NCBI RefSeq assembly: GCF_963678635.1 | Contig: NC_087070.1 | Coordinates: 37,019,109-37,079,108, forward strand | Length of the DNA stretch: 60,000 bases | Reading direction: 5' to 3' | Origin: Symsagittifera roscoffensis | Taxonomy: Eukaryota; Xenacoelomorpha; Acoela; Convolutidae | Made by a program: the position numbers and the translations under genes | Shown: positions 1 to 10,407 of the stretch, in pieces | Layout of the letters: each line of letters begins with the position of its first letter | Numbering within the stretch: position 1 is the first letter of the stretch | Notes under the pieces: generated by a model | The model's database searches: none | Seen by the model: the letters and a program-made list of their open reading frames with translations, nothing else | What the model was told of the DNA's origin: nothing

Positions 1-384
1 CTACCCTCCTTCGCAGCACTTTTTCGTTACAAAGGCCTTTAGTCATCTTTTTCTGTCCCGGCGGAAGGTTGCGCTGTGCCAATCTGGCAGAATGGCACAC
101 TCTTTCATACTTTTGAAAACTTTATTAAACTTTCAAAAACAGGAGCGAACAGTGCATCACGTTAAAGATCATTGAAAATGGAGAATCTTATATGAATGAT
201 AATTTGTTCTAAAACTAACCCATTTTGAGGAAAGGCGGTACATAGAATTTTCAATACCACTGGAAAAGCTTAAAATTAAAATCTACATTCAACCCTGAAA
301 CCATTTGTTTTTCTCTACCATTTGCACTTTCGTAATTGGAGAATGTAATTGGCCTTCCGTTTAGGAAATGGAACTTAAATGACA
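1..384. other. Unassigned AT-rich sequence at the left edge
   Basis: No convincing coding sequence or repeat partner was found. It lies left of the recognisable 3' untranslated region of an old LTR element and may be more of that element. The only long open frame here is low in complexity and resembles no known family. Confidence 0.4.
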
Positions 385-597
385 AGAAACTAAAGTCAAA
401 CTGCGGAAATTGAGTTTGAGCAACTAAGTTTGCAACTGAGACTGAAAAGAAAACTTTTAGTTGAATTTTGAAGATTAAAGATTTGTTGCATTTACAAATT
501 TGCATCGTGATTTTAGTTAGTGGCTTTAGAGACACTTACTAATTATTTAGAAAGGCTTGAATGGAGAGGAAAAGATAAGAGAGAAAAATAAGTCAGT

Positions 598-1103
598 GCA
601 ACAAGCTAAGTTGTTTCTCCGTTACGTTGACAGTATAGTGAGAACAGTGAAGGTGATCCTGAAAAAGTGCTACGGGCTGCAAACTTACTACATCCAAATT
701 TACAGTTCACAATAGAGACACCAAACACAAACGGAAATTTGGCATTTTTGGATTTACAAATTAGTATTGACAAAAGCAAGAAAATTAGCTGTGGGTGGTA
801 TCAAAAACCAACAGAGACAGGTACCATACTAAATTTTAGAAGCTGCGCCCCCTTCAGTACAAGAGAAGTGTGATTGAAGGAACTGTTCACCGGGTTTTTC
901 GCAGTACCTCAACATGGGAAAAATATGATAAAGCTATGAAAATCAACCGTGAGCAGTGGTTGGATAACCATTATCCGGAAAGTTGGTCGTCGCGGTTGCA
1001 TCCCATGTCCTTGAAAAGATCATCAGCGAGGGCAAAAACAAAAAGAACATGGCTGAGAAAAAGAAGCCCTGTGATTATAGCAGTGATTCACCACCCATCT
1101 TGA
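598..1103 (+). pseudogene. Penelope-like reverse transcriptase C-terminal part, frameshifted
   Basis: The region around 621-650 encodes a YVDS version of the reverse-transcriptase motif C (usually YVDD in these elements). A reading-frame shift follows at about 650. The next frame (667-873) carries the typical NGNLAFLDL and NFRSCAP segments, and a second shift leads to 870-990 (HRVFRSTSTW, EQWLDN). A third frame then carries the endonuclease. Three frames in 500 bases plus the altered active-site residue show that the polymerase is dead. Related minus-strand copies elsewhere in the window keep YVDD at the same place. Confidence 0.8.
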
Positions 1104-1540
1104 CGGTCCAATATAGAGGGAATCACAGTCAAACATTAGCAAAAAAAGTGCGCGATATCACCAATTCGCTGATAATATTCACGACGAGGAAAATGAAAAC
1201 TTGTATGCCTTCTCTAAAATCCTCCTTTTCCAGTGAACTGAAATCAAAAGTTGTGTACAGACTTGAATGTTGTGGGTGCAAATCCATCTATGTTGGCCAG
1301 ACGGTCCGACATCTCACCACAAGGATTGAGGAACACCGAAAAGAGGATACCCCAGTTGGACAGCATATAAGGCAATGTGGTATTGAGAGTGGTAGGTCTG
1401 AGTTTAATTGGAAAATAATCGACCAGGCGTCCAGCAGCATCAAGTTACTTACATTAGAGGCGTTGCACATTAGGAAAGAGAGACCGGAAATTAACACGCG
1501 CGACGAGTTTAGAGGTAGGGAGCTGTCACTAAGGCAATAG
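983..1540 (+). pseudogene. GIY-YIG endonuclease domain of a Penelope-like element
   Basis: A 185-residue frame whose second half is a GIY-YIG nuclease of the Penelope type, the enzyme that nicks target DNA for insertion. It shows a Cys pair before the first motif (LECCGCKSIYVGQT, in which VVY and YVG stand for GIY and YIG), the conserved Arg in TRIEEHR, and a Glu in LEALHIRKER followed by INTR. It ends at a TAG at about 1540 after RGRELSLRQ. The first 40 or so residues are continuous with the linker but lack an authentic start, because the upstream polymerase is in other frames. This domain is open, but the gene as a whole is broken. Confidence 0.8.
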
Positions 1541-1784
1541 TTCCAGAATCGAAAAATTAGCATGAAAATTAGCGACAAAACGAAATTGTGGAAACAAAAA
1601 ATCTGAAAACTCTCAGAAATTTGTGACAAAATGTTTAAAGTTGTAACATAATATTTGTTACAAAATTTCAGTGATATTTGTAAAGTTTTGATTGGTTGAA
1701 ATTTTATAATTTTGAATTAATGATGTGATGACACTTTTTATGATCTTTGATCATTTTGTACAGATAGTTTAAAACTTTTAAAAC

Positions 1785-1811
1785 CTGAAGATGCACAAAA
1801 TGTGCAAAAAC
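1785..1811 (+). ncRNA. Hammerhead-ribozyme-like remnant in a Penelope 3' region
   Basis: CTGAAGA fits the CUGANGA core of hammerhead ribozymes. A perfect stem with a short A-rich loop (TGCAC/GTGCA) follows, then AAAAC where GAAA(C) is expected. Penelope-like elements are known to carry hammerheads. The G-to-A change in the second core strand would be inactivating. The duplicate at 5284-5311 has the same change. Confidence 0.4.
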
Positions 1812-2363
1812 GTTTGTTTGAATTTACAATTTTAACGCATTCTCAAAATTAAATATTCCAGCCTGCATGATTGTTTTTAGTCAACTAAGACGACTGTTCA
1901 CTTTGTGGTGATATGAAAGGCTTGGGTAATCTCTTTAAGAGGGAGATTATTTCATTGTTCCTTCTAACCACCGAGTTCCTTAATTTTATTCTTCAGGACC
2001 AATAACAACTAAATTTCCGAAGGAAAGAAGCATAGTAGGATAATTTTAGTTTGTTGATTAGCAGGACTGTCCTGCGTCCCAACACTTTTTAAAACTAGGA
2101 GAAAAATTTTAAATCGGGACATAGACGTTCGATGTCAGAAAAAATGTTTTATCATAATTCATATCCTCGAAAGTGCAGGTTAGTGAAGGAATTTGGAAGG
2201 CTATAATAGTGTAGTATGATGCCATTTGTATTTTGCAATGAACCGATATGACGTGGATAAAAGTGATTTCATGCAATTTGTAAATTCTGTTCAATGGCAC
2301 TGTACCATTTTGATGAAGACTACGAGACTCAATGAGGACATTGACCGGGCTGTCCGGGGAGAA

Positions 2364-3053
2364 TGTGACATTCGACCAGAATGTACGAAAATGCGATATC
2401 GGAACTCGAATTTTTTTGATGCATCTGACCGAGAGGATTGACGGTTTTAACAAATTAGAGGCCTTAATCGTTCAATTTGACAAAGTCGGAAGGGTTGATT
2501 TGGAGTTTCATGTTAGTTTTTAAAAAAACGTTTCGAAACAAAAACACGTCACGAACATGAGATTTTGCACCAATTGAAACGGCGAAACACAACAAAAAGA
2601 TTCTCAGACAGAACAACAATACTCGTTGAAATAGACGAGGTGAGTGATACAAATTGAAATAGCAATTGTTGATCATGAGAAGCTAGGAGTAGAGAAAAAG
2701 AGTTGATCCATCTTCGATAGAGATGATAATTTTTATCTACTGAACAAAACAAAAACAATAGTAAAATAATAAATAAGAAGTAGCCCTGTCTTAAGGAGTG
2801 ACATCGTGGTCTGCGGATACTGAGACCCAGCCATGAGCTCACTAATAATGCATATAATTAAGTTAATTAGAGCGCTCTTATCGAAGCTGGAAACAGTAAC
2901 TTTTTTTGTCGAGCCGACGTTAGAAAGACCACCAAAAGAACTGGCTTTGGCAGAGACGGTGAAAAGCATGTAAAGCTGTGTTTAGACGCTAGCCAGTCGT
3001 TTTAGGACCTCGCTTTATTTTCCGTCGGTATGTACTTCCGGGCGAATGTTACA
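2364..3053 (+). repeat. Old LTR, about 690 bp, uninterrupted copy
   Basis: It begins TGTGACATTCG and ends CGAATGTTACA, giving short inverted ends of TG...CA type. A purine run, GGGGAGAA, lies just upstream, as expected for a polypurine tract. The outer parts match the LTRs of the young element (6226-7145) in reverse, while the middle (about 2400-2650) differs, suggesting a different U3 subtype. This copy also shows the empty-site sequence near 2725 where the young element inserted in the tandem duplicate. Confidence 0.75.
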
Positions 3054-3495
3054 ATTCAGAACACAACAATTCAAGGTAAGCTTAAAGAAGTTTCAAAATC
3101 TTATGGATTTCGCTTTTCTGATAAGAACTAACACAAACTTTATCAATAAGTAATTGAATATCAAAACAAAAACTGGGTCAAAATACTTTGAAAAACAATT
3201 TTCGCAAGCAGTCATTCCGGCAGCCAAAGGCGGCTCGCGTTTTTCATTCCCTCTTCTACTAGTTTTGCCTACTTTTATGGTCTGCTCTCAGCAGTACGAA
3301 CGAGAGCTACTTTAAGCAAAATCTTAGGTTTGGATCAAGATGGAACAAATAATGGTGCACGTAAATTTTTGTTGAATTCATCGAAATGTGAAGCAGCTCC
3401 CAAAAACGATATCCGAAAAAATGGATTGACCCCAGTTTTGATAAACTTTTCCTAAATGATTTTGAAACCAGTACCTCCGTATGAAAAAAGGTTAA
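3054..3495. other. Spacer after the old LTR, no gene seen
   Basis: The first 110 bases match 23294-23405. The rest (about 3167-3495) is unique in the window and not coding in any recognisable way. It includes a short GC-richer patch near 3210-3240. Confidence 0.4.
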
Positions 3496-4935
3496 AGCTT
3501 ACAAGGACAAATTCGGATCGCAATGATTGAATGTTTTGCCATGTAGAAGTCCTAAAATTATTAAAAGATTTCAAAATGTAAATTGCGAACATTTTTGCAC
3601 TTTTGTGCATCATCAAGTTTAAAAGAATTAAAAATTTATAAAAGATCATCCATCATAAAAATGTCCTAAGGCAATGGCTATACAATATCACTTTAAAAAT
3701 TCAACCGATCAGAAGTTTGCATGTTTGAAATTACATCATTATTATATCATCAGACTTAAGTTTCTGAGACAGTCTAACAACTTTCTCATTAAATTAAATT
3801 AAAATTAATTTCTGGGTTTTTCTCAATTTTTTAAAATTTCGAAGCATGTCAATTTTTGTTATTTTTTAACTATAATTTAAGGGTCAGTTCTCTGTTCCTC
3901 AATTCATCGCGCGAATTTGTTCTCGATCGATCCTTCCAGATGTGGAGCGCTTCAAATTTCAGTAGATTTAGGTTGGTGTTAGCTTAATCTATAACCTCCC
4001 ATGACATTCCCACGCTCGTGCCCTCATTTCCACGCTGACTTTGATGCTGTCCAACCGGTGAATCCTCTTTTCAAAATTCGTCAATTCTACTGGTTAGATG
4101 TCGAACCATTTGGCCAAACTAGGTGGAGTTAAATGCACAACAAGAAATTTTGTAAACCACTTTTGTTCTTAGTTCACGCGCAAAATAGGACTTAAAATAT
4201 TTCTGGTGTTGAAAACAATGTTTGCCTTGATTAAGTTCCGCACCTTATTTGTAAAAATCAGACTTTTGATTTCCTCGGTACTGCACCACCATCCTGGGTG
4301 GTGTGTCTGTATTATCAATATACCCTTGATGTGGGTCCTTACCAGGCTCTTTTTGACTTTTCCTTTGATGAGATTCTCAAGGGTCTTTGAAACAATTTTA
4401 TCAGTCCAAAATTCTCGGGTTTGCTTTTCCATCCAATGTTTTCTGCTTACCTTCATGGTCCCATCGAACTTATTCCAAATTGAAGTGCCTCTGAAAATTC
4501 GATGAACTGCGCCTTCTATTATGCTTTTCTCATAAGGGAGTGGAGCGCAGCTCCTTAAATACAGAATTGTCACTGTATCAGTTGGTTTTTGATAACATCC
4601 ACAGATTACGTTTTAACGTGTGCCCACGTTAACGTTAATGTAAAGAAAGGCTAAGTCGCTGTTCTAGTTAGCCTTTTCTAGAGTAATCTGTTGATTAGGA
4701 TATAAATGGCTTGCAGCATTTAACAGTTCTTTTGGATCTCCTTCTACAGTTCTCACAATATCATCTACATATTTCAAAAAGGGTTCTATTTCCTCTGAAA
4801 GTTGGGTTTCTTTCGTTTAACTTAGCTTAGAGCAATACGAGCAAAACCAAACAGTACTAACTATATTTCTATATTCAGTTTCGTGAAGCTGACTAGATTT
4901 CTGATAGAACCAATTATAAAAACTCTCATATTCTA
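3496..4935 (-). pseudogene. Minus-strand Penelope-like fragment, first copy
   Basis: Read on the minus strand, 4785-4750 encodes KYVDDIVRTV, the reverse-transcriptase active-site segment with YVDD intact. The frame at 4573-4169 then carries the family's YLRSCAPLPYEKS, HRIFRGTSIW and KTLENLIKGK segments. Below 4169 a GIY-YIG domain can be traced only through several frameshifts and stops down to about 3870 (ALHIWKD). The 3' untranslated region, with a hammerhead-like TTGATGA stem near 3595-3617, continues to about 3500. The N-terminal half of the polymerase is missing because the duplication breakpoint cuts it at about 4935. Confidence 0.75.
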
Positions 4936-4974
4936 ATAATCATAAAAACTCTCATATAAAAACTCTCATAAACA

Positions 4975-6225
4975 GTAGGGAGCTGTCACTAAAACTATAG
5001 TTCCAGAATCGAAAAATTCTGGCTAAAACAACAAAATTTTGAAACAAATTACATGTTAGCATGAAAATTAGCGACAAAACGAAATTGTGGAAACAAAAAG
5101 GATGAAAACTCTCAGAAATTTCTGACAAAATGTTTAAAGTTGTAACATAATATTTGTTACAAAATTTCAGTGATAATTGTAAAATTTTGATTGGTTGAAA
5201 TTTTATAGTTTTGAAGTAATGATGTGATGACACTTTTTATGATCATCGATCATTTTGTACAAATAGTTTAGAATTGTTAAAACCTGAAGATGCACAAAAA
5301 TGTGCAAAAACGTTTGTTTGAATTTACAATTTTAACGCATTCTCAAAATTAATTATTCCAGCCTGCATGATTGTTTTTAGTCAACTAAGACGGCTGTTCA
5401 CTTTGTGGTGATATGAAAGGCTTGGGTAATCTCTTTAAGAGGGAGATTATTTCATTGTTCCTTCTAACCACCGAGTTCCTTAATTTTAATCTTCAGGACC
5501 AATAACAACTAATTTTCCGAAGGAAAGAAGCATAGTAGGATAATTTTAGTTTGTTGATTGGCAGGACTGTCCTGCGTCCCAACACTTTTTAAAACTAGGA
5601 GAAAAATTTTAAATCGGGACATAGACGTTCGATGTCAGAAAAAATGTTTTATCATAAGTCATATCCTCGAAAGTGCAGGTTAGTGAAGGAATTTGGAAGG
5701 CTATAATAGTGTAGTATGATGCCATTTGTATTTTGCAATGAACCGATATGACGTGGATAAAAGTGATTTCATGCAATTTGTAAATTCTGTTCAATGGCAC
5801 TGTACCATTTTGATGAAGACTACGAGACTCAATGAGGACATTGACCGGGCTGTCCGGGGAGAATGTGACATTCGACCAGAATGTACGAAAATGCGATATC
5901 GGAACTCGAATTTTTTTGATGCATCTGACCGAGAGGATTGACGGTTTTAACAAATTAGAGGCCTTAATCGTTCAATTTGACAAAGTCGGAAGGGTTGATT
6001 TGGAGTTTCATGTTAGTTTTTAAAAATTCGTTTCGAAATAAAAACACGTCACGACCATGAGATTTTGCACCAATTGAAACGGCGAAACACAACAAAAAGA
6101 TTCTCAGACAGAACAACAATACTCGTTGAAATAGACGAGGTGAGTGATACAAATTGAAATAGCAATTGATGATCATGAGAAGCTAGGAGTTGAGGGAAAG
6201 AGTTGATCCATCTTCGATAGAGATG
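4975..6225 (+). repeat. Old tandem duplication, unit 2, left part
   Basis: A copy of 1512-2725. 4975-5345 is the 3' untranslated end of a plus-strand PLE including the hammerhead-like motif, 5346-5863 is the 3' untranslated region of the old LTR element, and 5864-6225 is the left half of its LTR. The copy stops exactly at 6225, where the LTR of the large minus-strand element begins. The missing part resumes at 22984. Confidence 0.8.
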
Positions 6226-7145
6226 TGTAACATTCGCCCGGAAGATACATATCGACGGATAACAAAACTAAGTCTTAAGACGACTGGCTAACGTCTAAAC
6301 AGAGCTTTGCATGCTTTTCACCGTCTCTACCAAGCCAGTACTTTTCGGTGGTCTTTCTAACATCGGGTCGACAAAAACGTTACTGTTCTCCGGCTTCGAC
6401 CAGAACGCTCAAATTAACTTAATTACATGCAAATAGTGAGCTCATGGCTGGGTCTCAGTATCCCCAGACCACGAGGTCACTCCTAAAAACAGGGTTACTA
6501 CTTATTATATTACTATTGTTTTTGTTCAGTAGATAAAAATCATCATCTCCATCGAAGATGGATCAACCCTTTCCCCCAACTCCTAGCTTCTCATCCTTAT
6601 CAAAATGAATCTAGATATTAATTAAATTCAAGTCAGGACATGACAGGAAGCTAAAAGTTTATGCAACAGGATAAAAGTTCTAGTTCCTTTACCCTTCCGG
6701 ATTGACGAATCCGCTGAATCAAGCTCGTTAATCTTGATTTCCTCCTAATCCGGAAGGCTGTCTCTTACCCTTCACCGTTGTTCGCAACGGCCTTGCAACT
6801 ATTGTAGCAGCACAATAGTTGCAACTCGGAACGTCCTCTGCTATTCCTGCAATCTGCTGCTGTTTTTTAATCACGATTATCGTTGTTATCGTCAGCGCAA
6901 CTAATGTTGTTGTGTTTTCTCTCTCGTTTTTTTGTTAAAATGGCCGTTTCAGCATTTCTCAGAAATGTGACGTCATCATTCGAATTTTTGAAATTTTAAA
7001 ATACTAGAATATTCCAGCCCTCACCGTCTGGCCAAACGTTCCAATAACGCTCTTAGTTCTTAAAAACCACCAATCCGGAAGGCTTACTGCTAAAATTCCG
7101 AATTCTGCAGAGATTGCATTTTCCACATTCTGGTCGAATGTCACA
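6226..7145 (-). repeat. 3' LTR of the large element
   Basis: 920 bp, equal in length to 22064-22983, with about seven substitutions seen by eye (for example near 6436, 6462, 6519, 6765, 6779 and 6868). It contains a perfect 13-bp stem with a six-base loop at 6793-6824 and a long nested stem-loop at 6693-6757 whose outer arms are CCTTCCGGATT and AATCCGGAAGG. The latter is the same motif that is repeated in the leader. The high LTR identity implies a fairly recent insertion. Confidence 0.88.
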
Positions 7146-7158
7146 TACTCCCCGGACA
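7146..7158 (-). promoter_or_regulatory. Polypurine tract next to the 3' LTR
   Basis: On the coding strand the bases just before the LTR read TGTCCGGGGAGTA, immediately followed by TGTGACATTCG. The old copy has TGTCCGGGGAGAA at the same place (2351-2363). A purine run directly at the LTR edge is the expected primer for plus-strand DNA synthesis. It is short and G-rich. Confidence 0.65.
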
Positions 7159-7864
7159 GTCCGGTCAATGTCCTCATTGAATCGCGCAACGTTCATAAAA
7201 TGGTTACAGTGTCATCGAACAGAGTTTACAAAATGCACGAAATTACTTTTATCCACGTCACATCGACTCACTGCAGAATATAAATGGCATCATACTACAT
7301 CATTATAGCCTTCAAATTCTCTCATTAATCTGCACATTGAGGATACAACCTAAGATAAAACATATTTTCTGACTCCCAGTGTCAATGTCCCGATTAAAAC
7401 TTTTTCTCTTAGATTTAAAAGGTGTTGGCTTGCAGGACAGTCCTGCCAACCAACAAGCTAAAATTATCCTACTATGCTTCTTCCCTTCGGAAATTTTGCT
7501 TGTTATTGTCCTGAAAATTAAAACTAAGAAACTCTGTGGTTAGAAAGAACAATGAAACAATCTCCCACTTCGAGAGATTACTCAAGCCTTCCACGTCACC
7601 ACAAAATGATCAGTCTTCCTAAGTGATTAAAAACAATCATGCAGGCTGGAATATTTAAATATACTCTTCCCTTAAGCCTTTCTAAATAAATAATAAGTGA
7701 GTGTCTCTAAAGCCACTTCAACTAAAATCAAAATGCAAATTTACAAATGCAACAATTTCAAAACTCAACTAAATGTTTCAGTTTTCAATTACAACTTGGT
7801 TGCTTGGTTTCTCACTTGAGTTTTTCACACACATAAAACAATTCTGAGTTTTAACTTTTCTTTA
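7159..7864 (-). other. 3' untranslated region of the large element
   Basis: No coding frame recognised. It matches the old plus-strand relic at about 385-565 and 1848-2350 in reverse, so it is an ancestral part of this family rather than an insertion. It includes a short palindrome, GCAGGACAGTCCTGC, near 7432-7446. Confidence 0.6.
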
Positions 7865-8295
7865 TCACTCCTTTGTTCTCTTCTTTTTTCGTCGTTTAGA
7901 AGTTCTAAAACTTCTAAAATCTTCTAATTTTCTTTCTTGTTGCCTCTTGTTTTCTCGACCATTCATCAATGTTCCATTTCTTCCTCCTGTGATACTGACT
8001 CCGCACTTTCGGTTTCCGCGTCTTGTAGCACATCGTTGGCTATCCTGACGCTGTTGGAAGCCGTCCTCCAACACTTCTGCTCTTCTACCCTCTGTTTACA
8101 GCAAGGTAGGGGATCCACGTTGGATTCTCTGTTTCTGCAGAAACTGTTGTGGAGACACAACGTCACGTTTCTCTCCAAATCTTCTTTCAGCATCTCTGCC
8201 TTCTCATTTCCACTACGCTCACTCGTCCTGGAAATTCTTTTCTCAAATAGTGCGAGACTTTCGGGTAAACTTTTGCCAAGAAGGACGCGGTCCAT
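7865..8295 (-). pseudogene. Possible displaced C-terminal end of the last ORF
   Basis: Two overlapping minus-strand frames, 8295-7966 and 8074-7865, continue past the 553-residue ORF in its two other frames. The first is charged and helical in appearance (FEKRISRTSERSGNEKAEM). The second ends in a very basic tail (SKRRKKKRTKE). Their protein-like composition suggests that the SGNH-like ORF once continued here and was broken by frameshifts near 8290 and 8070. They could equally be chance frames in coding-like sequence. Confidence 0.35.
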
Positions 8296-9848
8296 ACGGC
8301 TCCCAACCCTTCTAGCATGCTGTCTGTCCTTTCAAATCCCTCCTGTACCTTCACTTCTTGGGTCCAGAAGGTTTCCAGAGTAATCTGACACATTCTGTTC
8401 ACAAACTCAGTGGTCTTTTCTCCGGCATTTTCCGCCAGGTTCACCTCCTTCAACAAGTAGGCATGTATCTTCGTGATCATTACGGGACCTTGCTGAAAAG
8501 CATCTGCACCCAATGCCGCTACTCTAGGATTCAGGTGTAGCCACTGGTTGGCTTCCGGCTTGGTTCTCAGAACCATCGCCTCCAGATGAGCTCTCGTCTC
8601 TAGTGAGTTTTTTCTTCTTGTGTCTTCACTCGCCACTTCCATTGCTCGGAACCATAAGTCGTTGGACATTGCCGTGATCACTCGATGGTCGTCGTCTATT
8701 CCCGGTTTCAGTTTGAGTTGCCGACTGAAGTTGGACAGTTCCAACCCCAGCACTTCGTCCAACACTAACATGTGTAGCGCGTGGTCCTTGAATCCTCTCA
8801 TCGCGTTTGAGATATCTGACCATACTGCAGGCAGTTCAGCCTTAAGTGGCCTCAGGTTCTCCAATTCTATCATGCGATTCGGGGCCGATATGATCACATC
8901 ATATTTTCCTTCCGAAAGTAAGGCTACCATTGCATACACAAACTTAAGTCCATCCGGGAGATGTGCATATCCCGGAGACAACGCGAATACTACTCTCAAC
9001 GCCACTTTATTGAATGACCCCTCCTTCGTCGCATCCACCACTTCACCCATCGACTCCAGGATGTCTTTTATTGCTGGCCATACTGCGTTTTCTGCTGTTG
9101 CAGGATCTCTGAGCCTGCTCAGAAAACCTCTACTGTGTAGATGGTCATTGATGCCAGCAAACACAATCGTAATTGGGTTCATTTCTGTCTGCCTTTGTAC
9201 CCCTATAGCCAAAGACACTGATTGCAATAGGTCTAGGTCAACCGCGGCCAACATTATGACGTCCGGCCAAAACAAAGACTTGGAGGTGTACACGAACTCT
9301 GAATTCGCTACTACCATGATTTTGGCCTTCCTCATCTCTGCTTTGTCATAGGCGGCGAAGATGGTCTCATCTTTCTTTATCGCTGTCAATCCGCCATATC
9401 TCTGGGCATCACCATCTTGGTTCACTAGTTTTGGGTACACTCTCTCCTTCACATGACCAGGTGGTGTCGTCAGCTGCCTAAATATCTTCACGTGTTGTCC
9501 AATCGGTGCTCTCGCCGTCAGGAATCTTCCTGGTCTCTCTTCACGATTCCCCTCATCATGATTCAATCTCACATCTTGCAACGGTCTCGCATTCACTGGT
9601 CCCATCGTGTTGTTAGAGGGCAGTCCCTCCAAATCAGCAAATCTCAAGGCCGTCGTGGAGCTGAAATTTATGCTAGCGGCTATCAACCAGTCTACGCCGG
9701 TTATCGAGTACAATTTGCTGACGGATAGCGTCGCTCCATTCAACATCCTCCTTGCATCTTCGATGAAGCTTACTCTCTGGAGATCCAGCTTCATTAGTTC
9801 GTCTTTGTATATATGCCAAGGAGACGCTATGGACCTCGACCACAACAA
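8187..9848 (-). CDS. SGNH/GDSL-hydrolase-like protein encoded by the LTR element
   Basis: A 553-residue frame, last in the element. It shows a pattern fitting the SGNH esterase/lipase fold: a hydrophobic strand ending in a Ser (IMVVANSEF, Ser183, where GDS is usual), then FAGINDH about 50 residues on (Gly232-Asn234-Asp235, the GxND block), and IDDDHRV (Asp385-x-x-His388, the DxxH block). The GD of the first block is replaced by AN, so activity is uncertain. The listed start is a TTG after an in-frame stop; an ATG at 9894 in another frame suggests that a frameshift near 9840 has cut off the true N-terminus. Additional GDSL-type ORFs have been reported in LTR elements of bdelloid rotifers. A role in entry or capsid processing would be speculation. 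Confidence 0.55.
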   Translation of the reverse strand: MLWSRSIASPWHIYKDELMKLDLQRVSFIEDARRMLNGATLSVSKLYSITGVDWLIAASINFSSTTALRFADLEGLPSNNTMGPVNARPLQDVRLNHDEGNREERPGRFLTARAPIGQHVKIFRQLTTPPGHVKERVYPKLVNQDGDAQRYGGLTAIKKDETIFAAYDKAEMRKAKIMVVANSEFVYTSKSLFWPDVIMLAAVDLDLLQSVSLAIGVQRQTEMNPITIVFAGINDHLHSRGFLSRLRDPATAENAVWPAIKDILESMGEVVDATKEGSFNKVALRVVFALSPGYAHLPDGLKFVYAMVALLSEGKYDVIISAPNRMIELENLRPLKAELPAVWSDISNAMRGFKDHALHMLVLDEVLGLELSNFSRQLKLKPGIDDDHRVITAMSNDLWFRAMEVASEDTRRKNSLETRAHLEAMVLRTKPEANQWLHLNPRVAALGADAFQQGPVMITKIHAYLLKEVNLAENAGEKTTEFVNRMCQITLETFWTQEVKVQEGFERTDSMLEGLGAVWTASFLAKVYPKVSHYLRKEFPGRVSVVEMRRQRC

Positions 9849-9894
9849 TGAGCCTCTGCTCGGTCTATCAATTCATCCAGGTTGAAGTTGTCCA

Positions 9895-10407
9895 TTCTAT
9901 TCTTTTCAAGTTTGATTTGATTCGATTCTTTGACTCAAGGGAGTAATTTAAATGATCAATCAGGATCTAGAAAAGAAATCACGAATGTCACACTTGTCAG
10001 TTTCACCTTAACATATATCGTTAAAATTTGCTTAAAACAGTTCAGATAAAAAGATATTTATCCTAAAATTTATTAAAATCAATTGGTTTCTAGAATTTTG
10101 GAATTCGACCTAAGATTGGACAGTCCAAACTTTGGATCTATTCCCAAGATCGTCATTTAGTTGTTCGTGGTCACTAACCCCTACTTACCCATGATCTTAA
10201 TAACCTAACACATAACATAACATAACATAACACACATATCACACATTACATACAACTTAGTCTTTGGCCTAACACTCTTTCGCACATCACTCAGCCTATA
10301 CTTAAGTAATATTTCTTATGTAGATATACTTGTATGTTCGTATCAGAGAATATCACGTGTACAAGCGCGTACAATTCCCGAGGATGCAGTCTTCCTCTGT
10401 TTGGATC
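9895..10407 (-). other. Spacer between the two accessory ORFs
   Basis: 10294-10407 is an open 38-codon continuation of the macro-like frame beyond its TAA. The remainder (9895-10290) is AT-rich, non-coding and carries an ATAAC/ACATA short tandem repeat at about 10203-10232. On the coding strand it might hold a splice acceptor or internal promoter for the last ORF, but I see no decisive signal. Confidence 0.5.

Larger units (their letters stand above)
565..1848 (+). mobile_element. 5'-truncated Penelope-like element, plus strand
   Basis: A Penelope-like retroelement inserted in the 3' untranslated region of an older LTR element. It keeps the end of the reverse transcriptase, the linker, a GIY-YIG endonuclease and about 300 bases of 3' untranslated sequence. 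Left truncation is usual for this class. Boundaries come from comparison with the uninterrupted sequence near 7650-7680 on the other strand. Confidence 0.75.
385..3053 (+). mobile_element. Relic 3' end of an old LTR retrotransposon, split by a Penelope insertion
   Basis: The stretches about 385-565 and 1848-2363 match, on the opposite strand, the 3' untranslated region of the younger element at 7146-7860. In that younger copy the two stretches are adjacent, so about 565-1848 is an insertion. 2364-3053 is the corresponding LTR. The relic is thus an older, plus-strand member of the same family, reduced here to its 3' end. Edges other than 2364 and 3053 are approximate because they were aligned by eye. 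Confidence 0.7.
1512..4974. repeat. Old tandem duplication, unit 1 (about 3.46 kb)
   Basis: Sequence from the end of the plus-strand PLE (1512) to the minus-strand PLE (about 4935) reappears from 4975 onward. The copy is interrupted by the 16.8-kb LTR element and continues at 22984-24930. The offset is 3460 at first and 3500 after a 40-base indel. The copies differ by scattered substitutions and by unrelated stretches at about 3167-3495 against 23406-23460. At the junction (4918-4972) the segment AAAACTCTCATA is repeated several times, which looks like templated filler. Confidence 0.75.

Noticed and set aside
2109-2453. Overlapping open frames on both strands, repeated at 5609-5953
   Set aside because: They lie in the 3' untranslated region and LTR of the old element and recur only because the DNA is duplicated. 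No family resemblance.
6226-7145. An independent MITE next to the Gypsy coding region
   Set aside because: It has the same length as 22064-22983, lies in the same orientation, has TG...CA ends and is adjacent to a polypurine tract, so it is an LTR.
8620-9351. Plus-strand 243-residue open frame
   Set aside because: It is the antisense shadow of the SGNH-like ORF, with Ser/Leu-rich composition and no known motif.
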